Assembly (NCBI RefSeq): GCF_904848625.1
Contig: NZ_CAJHCP010000007.1
Span: 248,001 to 312,000, forward strand
DNA from: Paraburkholderia metrosideri
GTDB lineage: Bacteria; Pseudomonadota; Gammaproteobacteria; Burkholderiales; Burkholderiaceae
Length of the DNA: 64,000 bases
Direction of reading: 5' to 3'
Part shown: in pieces, positions 35,101-43,164 of the stretch
Position numbering within the stretch: position 1 is the stretch's first letter
Layout: each line of letters opens with the position of its first letter
Program-made: the position numbers and the translations under genes
The notes under the pieces: generated by a model
What the model saw: the letters and a program-made list of their open reading frames with translations, nothing else
Told to the model about the DNA's origin: nothing
Database searches by the model: none

Positions 35101-36201
35101 TCACGCTGGTGCATGTGAACCGCTGCGAATCGCCCGGCTGTGACGATGCACTTCGTCGACGAGTTCGGCGACATTCTCGGGCGGCGTGAACTGTGAAATG
35201 CCATGGCCGAGGTTGAATACGTGGCCCGGATGATTGCCGAAACTATCGAGCACCGCGCGTGCTTCCATGCGGATCGCGGCCGGCGGCGCAAACAATACCG
35301 ACGGGTCGATATTGCCCTGGAGCGCCACTTTGCTGCCCACGCGTTCGCGCGCGTTACGCAGATTGACCGTCCAGTCGAGGCCGACGGCATCCACGCCGAT
35401 CTCGGCGATCTCATCGAGCCACAGACCGCCACCCTTCGTGAAGGTGATGACCGGCACTTTTTCGCCGTCGTGCTCGCGCTTCAACTGGCTGACCACCTGC
35501 TGAATGTAGTGCAGCGAAAAGCGTTGATAGATGCCGTCTGCGAGCGCCCCGCCCCACGTGTCGAAAATCATCACGGCTTGCGCGCCGGCTTCGATCTGTG
35601 CGTTCAGATAGGCCGCGACCGAGCGCGCGTTGATCTCGAGAATGCGATGCATCAGGTCCGGACGCGCATAAAGCATCGACTTGACGGTACGGTGGTCCGG
35701 CGAACCGCCGCCTTCGACCATATAGCACGCCAACGTCCATGGGCTACCCGAAAAGCCGATTAACGGCACGCGCTGACGGCCTTGCGCATCGGTGAGCGCA
35801 GTGCGGATTTCGCGTACGGCGTCGGTGACATAGCGCAGCGTGGCGTCGATGTCAGGTACCGCGAGCCGCGCGACGTCGTCTTCCGTGCGCACGGGGCGCG
35901 CGAACTTGGGACCTTCGCCAGCGACGAACTCGAGGCCGAGTCCCATGGCGTCGGGCACCGTCAGGATGTCGGAGAACAGAATTGCGGCGTCGAGCGGATA
36001 GCGCTCGAGCGGTTGCAACGTGACTTCCGCTGCGAACGACGGGTTCGTCGCCAGGCCCATGAAGCTGCCCGCGCGACCTCGCGTGGCGTTGTATTCCGGC
36101 AGATAGCGGCCGGCTTGGCGCATCAGCCAGATCGGCGTGTAGTCGGTCGGCTGGCGCAGCAGCGCGCGCAGAAAAGTGTCGTTCAGGAGTTTATGGGCCA
36201 C
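35101..36201 (-). CDS. hemE: Uroporphyrinogen decarboxylase
   Basis: A 366-residue HemE that converts uroporphyrinogen III to coproporphyrinogen III in haem synthesis. The family block TPIWLMRQAGRYLPEY (around residue 22) carries the substrate-binding Arg residues, with ILFSDILTVPDAMG and GFSGSPWTLACYMVEG following. The start is a GTG at 36201: the family N-terminus (AHKLLNDTFLRALLRQP) requires it, although no clear ribosome binding site precedes it. A long perfect palindrome at 36264-36287 lies 63 bp upstream. Confidence 0.96.
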   Translation of the reverse strand: MAHKLLNDTFLRALLRQPTDYTPIWLMRQAGRYLPEYNATRGRAGSFMGLATNPSFAAEVTLQPLERYPLDAAILFSDILTVPDAMGLGLEFVAGEGPKFARPVRTEDDVARLAVPDIDATLRYVTDAVREIRTALTDAQGRQRVPLIGFSGSPWTLACYMVEGGGSPDHRTVKSMLYARPDLMHRILEINARSVAAYLNAQIEAGAQAVMIFDTWGGALADGIYQRFSLHYIQQVVSQLKREHDGEKVPVITFTKGGGLWLDEIAEIGVDAVGLDWTVNLRNARERVGSKVALQGNIDPSVLFAPPAAIRMEARAVLDSFGNHPGHVFNLGHGISQFTPPENVAELVDEVHRHSRAIRSGSHAPA

Positions 36202-36263
36202 GTTGCGTACGACTCAGGGCAAAGGGGCATTTTACCGGACCCGGCTCGCGCCATTGCGCCTGA

Positions 36264-36287
36264 TGCGGGCAATAACTGTTGCCCGCA
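36264..36287. promoter_or_regulatory. Operator-like palindrome between hemE and pheC-like gene
   Basis: Perfect 9-bp arms TGCGGGCAA and TTGCCCGCA are separated by TAACTG. It lies in the divergent promoter region, 63 bp from the hemE start and about 144 bp from the pheC-like start. It could be a regulator site or a transcript hairpin. Confidence 0.45.
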
Positions 36288-36430
36288 CGGCCTGCGTCAA
36301 GCTTTCGAGCCCGCCGACGGGGCCGATCCGGCGCAACGGCACCTGGCTGAACGGCCAATGTTCAAGCGGGAATTGCTGGGCTATGATCCGACGGCCTTAC
36401 CGGACAATGACACACCAACAAGGAGACTCG

Positions 36431-37222
36431 ATGAACAAGGCAGCCCTCGCACTGCTCGGCGCGCTCGCCGGAATCCTGATGCACACCGGCGTGGCCAGCG
36501 CGCAGACCGCCGCCGGTGCGCCTTCGAGGCTCGACGAAATTCTCGCCCGCGGTACGCTGCGCGCCTGCACGACCGGCGACTACAAACCTTATTCGTTCTA
36601 TAAGGCGGACGGCCAGTTTGAAGGCATCGATATCGACATGACGGAGTCGCTGGCGAAATCACTTGGCGTCAAGGTGGAGTACATCAAGACGTCGTGGTCG
36701 AATCTGATGAACGACTTCGTCGACAAATGCGATATCGGCATGGGCGGCGTGTCGCCCACGTTGGAGCGGCAGAAGCGTGCGTTCTTCACGCAGGCTTATA
36801 TGGTCGACGGCAAGACGCCAATTACCCGATGCGACGACGTGAACAAATACCAGACGGTAGCGCAGATCGACCAGCCTGCCACTCGTGTGATCGTCAATCC
36901 GGGCGGCACTAACGAGCGTTTTGCCAAACAGTACTTTCCGCACGCGACCCTGACGGTCTATCCGGACAATGTGACGATCTTCAAACAGATCCTCGCCGGA
37001 AAAGCGGACGTCATGGTGACAGACGCGTCGGAAACCCTGCTTCAGCAAAAATTGAATCCGGGCCTTTGCTCAGTTCACCCGGACAAACCATTCCAGTATG
37101 GCGAGAAGGCATGGCTGCTGCCGCGCGGCGACGTGGTGTTCCAGCAGTACGTGGACCAGTGGTTGCACCTCGCCCGCGCGACCGGGGAGTATCAGGCAAT
37201 CTCGGATAAGTGGCTCAAATAG
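36431..37222 (+). CDS. Periplasmic cyclohexadienyl dehydratase-like protein (PheC/solute-binding fold)
   Basis: A 263-residue exported protein: Sec signal (ALLGALAGILMHTGVASAQ), then RLDEILARGTLRACTTGDYK and FEGIDIDMTESLAKSLGVKV. The segments GGVSPTLERQKRAFF, DGKTPITRC, NPGGTNERFAKQYF and HPDKPFQYGEKAWLLPRGD match the Pseudomonas PheC type of periplasmic cyclohexadienyl dehydratase, which makes phenylpyruvate or phenylalanine from prephenate/arogenate. A plain amino-acid binding protein of the same fold is the alternative. The ATG at 36431 follows AGGAGAC. It diverges from hemE. Confidence 0.75.
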   Translation: MNKAALALLGALAGILMHTGVASAQTAAGAPSRLDEILARGTLRACTTGDYKPYSFYKADGQFEGIDIDMTESLAKSLGVKVEYIKTSWSNLMNDFVDKCDIGMGGVSPTLERQKRAFFTQAYMVDGKTPITRCDDVNKYQTVAQIDQPATRVIVNPGGTNERFAKQYFPHATLTVYPDNVTIFKQILAGKADVMVTDASETLLQQKLNPGLCSVHPDKPFQYGEKAWLLPRGDVVFQQYVDQWLHLARATGEYQAISDKWLK

Positions 37223-37659
37223 CGACCGCGGCGCCACCTGCAGCCGCTTCCTATCGACCGAAAGTGGGTGGTTTCGTGCATTCGGAACAACTTACTCGAT
37301 TACTCAAATCATGTAACCAGCCCGGCGGTATTAGGCAAATACGGAATCGTGCCAGGCAAAAAATGATTTCTAGACGGGCCCCCTTTTTTTTCGCGGAAAT
37401 GTACGGACTCGATGCTGCAGGGCAACATGCCGTTCTTGTGCCGGAAAGCAACATTTCAGAGCCAGTCAAAACTTCTGTAACACGGGGCTCGAGTCCGAAA
37501 GAAGGTGTACGTGCAACCATTTCATGCGGAATCGACTGAACGAATTACGCCGCGATATGCACCGCGAATAGCATCAATCACTCGTATGAAATTGCGGCGC
37601 AGTCATCGGTAAAAATTACGTTTAAAACCGGAAAGTTTGGCAATAAGTCCCGCAACGCC
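37223..37659. other. AT-richer intergenic stretch
   Basis: This 440-bp stretch is less GC-rich than its neighbours and holds no convincing gene. It includes a run of eight T residues after GGGCCCCC near 37378-37392, but no stable stem precedes it. Confidence 0.35.
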
Positions 37660-37824
37660 TTATCTGGCGGGCGTTACAACCTGAAACACTTTGTTACCGC
37701 GCTCGTAGGTTAATTCGCCCACAATGCCCTCAACGGTTTCAACACGGATGTGGCTGGGTGCGTGGTGTGAGCGGATACGATGCACTTGCCGGTCGGCGTA
37801 TGCCGAAGCCCTGTGAAGGGGCAT
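37660..37824 (-). CDS. Possible small protein, hypothetical
   Basis: A 54-codon frame ending HIRVETVEGIVGELTYERGN and a short tail. Its last half looks protein-like (regular alternation, compact strand pattern), but the ATG at 37824 has an AGG-like motif directly abutting it rather than at normal spacing. No family is recognised. It may be an old gene remnant, or antisense to an RNA ending at the terminator at 37944. Confidence 0.35.
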   Translation of the reverse strand: MPLHRASAYADRQVHRIRSHHAPSHIRVETVEGIVGELTYERGNKVFQVVTPAR

Positions 37825-38124
37825 CCCTGCTGGGGCCGTAGTCGGCGCAGGGTCGTCGTCTCAGTCGGTTCCAACTTTGGTCTCCTCGCGCTAACCCCGT
37901 AGCGTGTGGTTTTTAGCGGGCTCCAGGCCCGCTTTTTTTTTGTCTGGCCAAACGTTTGCGTGCTGCGAAGTTGGTCTGATCTGGACAGCTCGTGAGCGCT
38001 CTCGAAGGCTTCTCTACGAGAGTTGTCGAGAAACCTTCCTGCCTGCTCTCCCCTACGCTTTGTTCCTATATCCCGGTTTTTCCAGCGCACCCTGATTTCG
38101 CGGCCTGGCACCGTCTCGCCCAAG
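37825..38124. other. Intergenic stretch with possible small RNA
   Basis: Besides the terminator, this interval shows no coding sequence I can support; a 137-codon minus-strand frame covers the hairpin and has no family features. The GC-rich block 37830-37914 just ahead of the terminator could fold into an RNA. Confidence 0.35.
37915..37944 (+). terminator. Intrinsic terminator of unassigned plus-strand transcript
   Basis: AGCGGGC and GCCCGCT pair around TCCAG and are followed by nine T residues. The nearest upstream plus-strand gene ends 690 bp away, so an unannotated transcript (perhaps a small RNA) may end here. Confidence 0.8.
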
Positions 38125-39855
38125 TCACGCCGTCCTGTCTTCCCGTAGCTTCAACTCGCTAATCATCTGTTCGCGCATGATGAATTTTTGCACTTTGCCG
38201 GTCACTGTCATCGGCAATTCGTCGACGAAACGGATGTACTTCGGCACCTTGTAGTGCGCAATCTGGCCTTGGCAGAATTGCTGAATCTCGTCGGCTGTCG
38301 CCTGTTCGCCTGAACGCAAAACGACCCACGCGCACACTTCTTCGCCGTACTTCGTGTCGGGCACACCGAAGACCTGGACACTCTGAATCTTCGGGTGGCG
38401 AAACAGAAACTCCTCGATCTCGCGTGGGTAGATGTTCTCCCCGCCTCGAATCAGCATGTCCTTCAGGCGGCCAACAATGTTGCAATAGCCCTCGTTATCG
38501 AGCGTCGCGAGATCGCCGGTATGCATCCAGCCGTCCACAATGCTTTCGCGTGTCTTCGCCTCATCGCCCCAATAACCCCGCATCACCGAATAGCCTCGCG
38601 TGCACAGCTCGCCCGTTTCGCCAACCGGCACGATTTCGCCAAGCGGATCGACGATTTTCACCTCCAGGTGCGGCTGGATGCGACCGACGGTCGTGGTGCG
38701 CTTGTCGAGTGGATCAGTGGTTGAACTCTGGAACGAGACCGGGCTGGTTTCCGTCATCCCGTAGGCGATGGTGATCTCGCTCAAATGCATCTTCGAGACA
38801 ACCTTTTTCATCGTTTCGATCGGGCATGGCGAGCCGGCCATGATGCCGGTTCGTAGGCGCGAAAAGTCGTAGGCGGCAAAGTCGGGATGATCCAGTTCTG
38901 CGATGAACATGGTCGGCACGCCATGCAAGGCCGTGCACTTCTCCTCGGCAACCGCGGCCAACGTTGCCGCCGGATCGAATCCCTCGCCCGGAAACACCAT
39001 GTTCGCGCCGACCGACACGCTAGCCAGCACCGCCAATACCATTCCAAAACAGTGATATAGCGGGACCGGAATGCACAGGCCGTCCTGTTCGGTCAGCCGC
39101 ATCGCCATCGCGATGTAGCGTGCGTTGTTGACCACGTTGCTATGAGTGAGGGTCGCGCCCTTCGGATTGCCCGTGGTGCCGCTGGTGAACTGGATGTTGA
39201 TCGGCTCGTGGCACGACAGCGTGGCGCCGATAGCGTCGAGCTTCGGCACATCGAGCGTCGCGCGGCCCCGCTCAATCAGATCGGAAAAGCTCAGCATGCC
39301 GGGCGTTTCCGTGTCACACATGCGGATCACATAGCGCAACTCGGGTAATTTCGCGGCACGAAGCTCGCCGGGCCGCTGCGCTGCCAGTTCGGGCGCGAGT
39401 TCCTGCAGCATCTCCAGATACATCGACGTCTTGAAACGCTCGGCCGCAATAATCGCCTTGCAGCCGACCTTGTTCAACGCGTATTCAAGTTCCGCGAGCC
39501 GATAGGCCGGATTGATGTTGACGAGGACGGCCCCGATTCGCGCGGTCGCAAACTGGGTAAGCAGCCATTCAACCCGATTCGGCGACCAGATGCCGACGCG
39601 GTCGCCCTTCACGATACCGAGCGCAAGAAGCCCTGACGCCAGAACGTCCACCTCGTCCGCAAACTCCTTCCACGTCCAGCGAATGCGCTGCTCACGAAAT
39701 ACCACCGCGGGTCGATCGGGGAAGCGCCCGGCGGTGTCGCGGAGAAATTGCGCAACGGTTGCTTCGCTCAACGGAATTTCAGTCGATCCACGGACATACG
39801 AGAGGCCGTCTTTCGGCTCAATGAGTGCACCTTCGCCCGACACTTGCGTTGCCAT
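38125..39855 (-). CDS. Acyl-CoA synthetase (AMP-binding)
   Basis: A 576-residue fatty or medium-chain acyl-CoA ligase. The P-loop IQFTSGTTGNPKGATLTHSN, the core YGMTETSPVSFQ, the hinge GDLATLDNEGYCNIVGRLKD and the catalytic Lys in MTVTGKVQKFIMR are all present in the right order. It activates a carboxylic acid for beta-oxidation or a related pathway; chain length cannot be judged. It is a single gene, with the start ATG at 39855 (MATQVSGEG). The strand and position show no operon partner. Confidence 0.88.
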   Translation of the reverse strand: MATQVSGEGALIEPKDGLSYVRGSTEIPLSEATVAQFLRDTAGRFPDRPAVVFREQRIRWTWKEFADEVDVLASGLLALGIVKGDRVGIWSPNRVEWLLTQFATARIGAVLVNINPAYRLAELEYALNKVGCKAIIAAERFKTSMYLEMLQELAPELAAQRPGELRAAKLPELRYVIRMCDTETPGMLSFSDLIERGRATLDVPKLDAIGATLSCHEPINIQFTSGTTGNPKGATLTHSNVVNNARYIAMAMRLTEQDGLCIPVPLYHCFGMVLAVLASVSVGANMVFPGEGFDPAATLAAVAEEKCTALHGVPTMFIAELDHPDFAAYDFSRLRTGIMAGSPCPIETMKKVVSKMHLSEITIAYGMTETSPVSFQSSTTDPLDKRTTTVGRIQPHLEVKIVDPLGEIVPVGETGELCTRGYSVMRGYWGDEAKTRESIVDGWMHTGDLATLDNEGYCNIVGRLKDMLIRGGENIYPREIEEFLFRHPKIQSVQVFGVPDTKYGEEVCAWVVLRSGEQATADEIQQFCQGQIAHYKVPKYIRFVDELPMTVTGKVQKFIMREQMISELKLREDRTA

Positions 39856-40044
39856 GGTGTTGTCTCCGTGAGCGGAAGCTCGCTCTATTGAAATGAATTT
39901 GAAATCGATTGTGCCACCGGCACAGGTTGCTTCGGCATCAAGTCTTACCCGCAGCGCATTGCATGGGCATTGTTCCGCCGCAGTTCAACTCTCTTCTTGA
40001 CCCTCGATTGTGCTTACCTTTCCGTAAACGTCAACTTGAGATCA

Positions 40045-40073
40045 AAAAAAAGCAGCCACTAAGGCTGCTTTTT
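40045..40073 (-). terminator. Terminator of the atp operon
   Basis: AGCAGCC and GGCTGCT pair around ACTAA. On the minus strand the stem is followed by a long T-run, just after atpC. Confidence 0.9.
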
Positions 40074-40089
40074 CTCTAATACGTACTGC

Positions 40090-40515
40090 CTAGTTCTGAC
40101 CGCGCAGCTTGCGCAGACGCTGGATTGCAGCGAGCTGAGCCGTCGCGTACGCCAGTTCCGCTTGCGCGGTTGCGTATTCGAGGTTCGAACCCGTGTTTTG
40201 CAGCGCTTCTTCTGCACGCTTGCGTGCATCTTCAGCTTTGGCTTCGTCGAGATCCTTGCCTCGGATTGCGGTGTCGGCGAGAACCGTCACAGCGCCCGGC
40301 TGGATTTCGAGGATGCCGCCAGCGACGAACACAAACTCTTCTTCGCCGTTTTCAGCTTCGATGCGCACCGCACCCGGACGAATCCGCGTAATGAGCGGCG
40401 TGTGGCCCGGCAGAATGCCGAGTTCACCTGCTTCGCCCGGCAGCGCGACGAACTTCGCCTGGCCCGAGAAGATCTGCTCTTCCGCGCTGACGACGTCTAC
40501 TTTAATGGTTGCCAT
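40090..40515 (-). CDS. atpC: ATP synthase subunit epsilon
   Basis: A 141-residue epsilon subunit with the N-terminal beta-sandwich (TIKVDVVSAEEQIFSGQAKF, PGEAGELGILPGHTPLITRI) and the C-terminal helical hairpin rich in Glu/Ala that inhibits rotation. Last gene of the operon. It is separated from atpD by 161 nt that carry a nested stem-loop, which may lower its level relative to beta, as fits one epsilon per three beta. Confidence 0.97.
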   Translation of the reverse strand: MATIKVDVVSAEEQIFSGQAKFVALPGEAGELGILPGHTPLITRIRPGAVRIEAENGEEEFVFVAGGILEIQPGAVTVLADTAIRGKDLDEAKAEDARKRAEEALQNTGSNLEYATAQAELAYATAQLAAIQRLRKLRGQN

Positions 40516-40594
40516 AAGTGTCGACTCCTGTGGACGAAAGTAAGCGCTTTAGCGCTGGCCCTCGTCCCATGCAAGGCTGGGTTGAGCGTAGTAA

Positions 40595-40657
40595 GAGGCG
40601 CCGGATTTGCGATTGGATGCCGCCAAGGCATCCAATCAGCGCGGACTCCCGCGCCTC
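40595..40657 (-). promoter_or_regulatory. Nested stem-loop between atpD and atpC
   Basis: An 11-bp perfect inner stem GATTGGATGCC (40611-40621) / GGCATCCAATC (40627-40637) is enclosed by outer arms GAGGCGC (40595-40601) and GCGCCTC (40651-40657). No T-run follows. It probably affects mRNA processing or translation of atpC. Confidence 0.55.
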
Positions 40658-40676
40658 GCTTCGTTAAACCCGACCT

Positions 40677-42071
40677 TTACTGGATCTTCTTGGCCTTTTC
40701 GAAGGCTTCGTCGATCGTGCCGACCATGTAGAACGCTTGTTCCGGCAGGTGGTCGCACTCGCCTTCAACGATCATCTTGAAGCCACGGATCGTTTCTTTC
40801 AGCGGCACGTACTTGCCCGGCGAACCCGTGAACACTTCAGCGACGTGGAACGGCTGCGACAGGAAACGCTGGATCTTACGAGCGCGCGCAACGGCGAGCT
40901 TGTCTTCCGGCGCCAGTTCGTCCATACCCAGAATCGCGATAATGTCGCGCAATTCCTTGTAGCGCTGCAGCGTTTGCTGCACGCCGCGCGTGATCGAGTA
41001 GTGCTCTTCACCGATCACGTTCGGGTCGATCTGACGCGAGGTCGAATCGAGCGGGTCGACTGCCGGGTAGATACCCAGCGAAGCGATGTCACGCGACAAC
41101 ACGACGGTTGCGTCCAGGTGGCCGAAAGTCGTAGCCGGCGACGGGTCGGTCAAGTCATCCGCAGGGACGTACACGGCCTGAACCGACGTGATCGAGCCAG
41201 TCTTGGTCGACGTAATACGCTCTTGCAGCTTGCCCATTTCTTCAGCCAGCGTCGGCTGATAGCCCACTGCCGACGGCATACGGCCGAGCAGTGCCGACAC
41301 TTCCGTGCCTGCCAGCGTGAAACGGTAGATGTTGTCGACGAAGAACAGCACGTCGAGGCCTTCGTCACGGAAGTGCTCAGCCATCGTCAGGCCGGTCAGC
41401 GCAACGCGCAGACGGTTGCCCGGCGGCTCGTTCATCTGGCCGTACACCAGCGCGACCTTGTCGAGAACGTTCGAGTCCTTCATTTCGTGATAGAAGTCGT
41501 TCCCTTCGCGGGTACGCTCGCCAACACCGGCGAACACGGAGTAACCACCGTGTTCCTTGGCGATGTTGTTGATCAGTTCCATCATGTTCACGGTCTTGCC
41601 CACACCGGCGCCACCGAACAGGCCAACCTTACCGCCCTTAGCGAACGGGCAGATCAGGTCGATAACCTTGATGCCGGTTTCGAGCAGTTCCGTCGACGGC
41701 GACAGTTCGTCGAACGCCGGAGCCTTCTGGTGAATGCCGCGAACCACGTCCGAGTTGATCGGGCCGGCTTCGTCGATCGGGCGACCCAGCACGTCCATGA
41801 TCCGGCCCAGAGTCGGCTTGCCGACCGGCACGCTGATCGGCTTACCCGTGTTTTTCACGACCGTGCCACGACGCAGGCCGTCCGAAGCACCCAGACAGAT
41901 GGTACGGACAACGCCGTCGCCCAGCTGTTGCTGGACTTCGAGGGTCAGTTCCGAACCTTCGAGAATGAGCGCGTCGTAAATCTTCGGCATGTCCGAACGC
42001 GGGAATTCCACGTCGATCACCGCGCCGATGCACTGTACGATCTTGCCTTCTACCAAAGCAGTAGTACTCAT
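40677..42071 (-). CDS. atpD: ATP synthase subunit beta
   Basis: A 464-residue catalytic subunit of F1. The Walker A GGAGVGKTVNMMELI is intact, GERTREGNDFYHEM carries the catalytic Glu, and ALVYGQMNEPPGNRLRV and SALLGRMPSAVGYQPTL are typical of AtpD. The length is normal. It follows atpG after 117 nt, where a 7-bp hairpin GTGCGCC/GGCGCAC (42142-42161) lies. Confidence 0.98.
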   Translation of the reverse strand: MSTTALVEGKIVQCIGAVIDVEFPRSDMPKIYDALILEGSELTLEVQQQLGDGVVRTICLGASDGLRRGTVVKNTGKPISVPVGKPTLGRIMDVLGRPIDEAGPINSDVVRGIHQKAPAFDELSPSTELLETGIKVIDLICPFAKGGKVGLFGGAGVGKTVNMMELINNIAKEHGGYSVFAGVGERTREGNDFYHEMKDSNVLDKVALVYGQMNEPPGNRLRVALTGLTMAEHFRDEGLDVLFFVDNIYRFTLAGTEVSALLGRMPSAVGYQPTLAEEMGKLQERITSTKTGSITSVQAVYVPADDLTDPSPATTFGHLDATVVLSRDIASLGIYPAVDPLDSTSRQIDPNVIGEEHYSITRGVQQTLQRYKELRDIIAILGMDELAPEDKLAVARARKIQRFLSQPFHVAEVFTGSPGKYVPLKETIRGFKMIVEGECDHLPEQAFYMVGTIDEAFEKAKKIQ

Positions 42072-42188
42072 CGCTTTTCCTTTAGATACTCAATTCTTCA
42101 CTCGCGCAAAGGCGCAATTTCGATGGGACCGCCAAGGTGGGGTGCGCCGCGAAGGGCGCACACGAAGCGGCTTGCCTGACCGTCACGG

Positions 42189-43073
42189 TCAGACTGCCGC
42201 CGCGCCACCGACGATTTCCGACAGTTCTTTCGTGATCGCGGCCTGACGGCTCTTGTTATACACAAGTTGCAGTTCGTTGATGACCGTCTTCGCATTGTCC
42301 GAAGCGGCCTTCATCGCGACCATCCGTGCCGACTGCTCCGATGCCATGTTTTCCGCGACGGCCTGATAGACCAGCGCTTCGACATAACGCACCAGCAGTT
42401 CGTCCACCACTGCTTGCGCATCCGGCTCGTAGATGTAGTCCCACTGCGTGCTCGGCGTCGTGCCGTCATCTTCCGTGCGCTCGAACTGTTCTGCCGACAG
42501 CGGCAGCAGTTGCTCGATCACCGGCTCCTGCTTCATCGTGTTGACGAAGCGCGTGTACGCCAGGTACACCGCCGAAATCTTGCCTTCCGAGTACAGGTCG
42601 AGTTGCACCTTGACCGCGCCGATCAGCTTTTCCAGATGCGGCGTATCGCCCAGATGCACGACGTTCGACACCACTTTGGCGCGCAAGCGGTTCAGGAAAC
42701 CCAGACCTTTGGTGCCGATCGCAGTTGTCTCGACCGTCTTGCCCTGGCCTTCCAGTTCCTTGAACTTCTGCAGCGACGCACGCAGCACGTTGGTGTTCAT
42801 GCCGCCGCACAGACCCTTGTCGGTCGTCACGAGGATGAAGCCAGCCGTCTTCGCACCTTCATTCGACACCATGAACGGGTGACGATACTCCGGGTTCGCA
42901 CGGCTCATGTGCGCAGCGATATCGCGGACCTTGTCGGCATACGGGCGAGCAGCGCGCATGCGCTCCTGAGCGCGGCGCATCTTCGATGCGGCCACCATCT
43001 CCATCGCTTTCGTGATCTTGCGCGTGTTTTGCACGCTCTTGATCTTGCCGCGAATTTCCTTCATTCCAGCCAT
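42189..43073 (-). CDS. atpG: ATP synthase subunit gamma
   Basis: A 294-residue central-shaft subunit. The N-terminal helix MAGMKEIRGKIKSVQNTRKI and the C-terminal helix with YNKSRQAAITKELSEIVGGA form the coiled coil that turns inside the alpha3beta3 ring; GLCGGMN is the usual mid-domain motif. Its length is close to the family norm. It lies between atpA and atpD. Confidence 0.97.
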   Translation of the reverse strand: MAGMKEIRGKIKSVQNTRKITKAMEMVAASKMRRAQERMRAARPYADKVRDIAAHMSRANPEYRHPFMVSNEGAKTAGFILVTTDKGLCGGMNTNVLRASLQKFKELEGQGKTVETTAIGTKGLGFLNRLRAKVVSNVVHLGDTPHLEKLIGAVKVQLDLYSEGKISAVYLAYTRFVNTMKQEPVIEQLLPLSAEQFERTEDDGTTPSTQWDYIYEPDAQAVVDELLVRYVEALVYQAVAENMASEQSARMVAMKAASDNAKTVINELQLVYNKSRQAAITKELSEIVGGAAAV

Positions 43074-43164
43074 TGCTTGCTCCTTGATCGAAGCAGCGCG
43101 GGTTCAGTTGCCTGCGGCCCGCGCCGCTTCAATGTCCGTTTATGCCTTGCGGATCACTCGCGGA

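Noticed and set aside
37710..38123. A 137-codon minus-strand frame
   Set aside because: It spans the terminator hairpin, has no recognisable domain, and a different frame gives the more protein-like 54-codon product.
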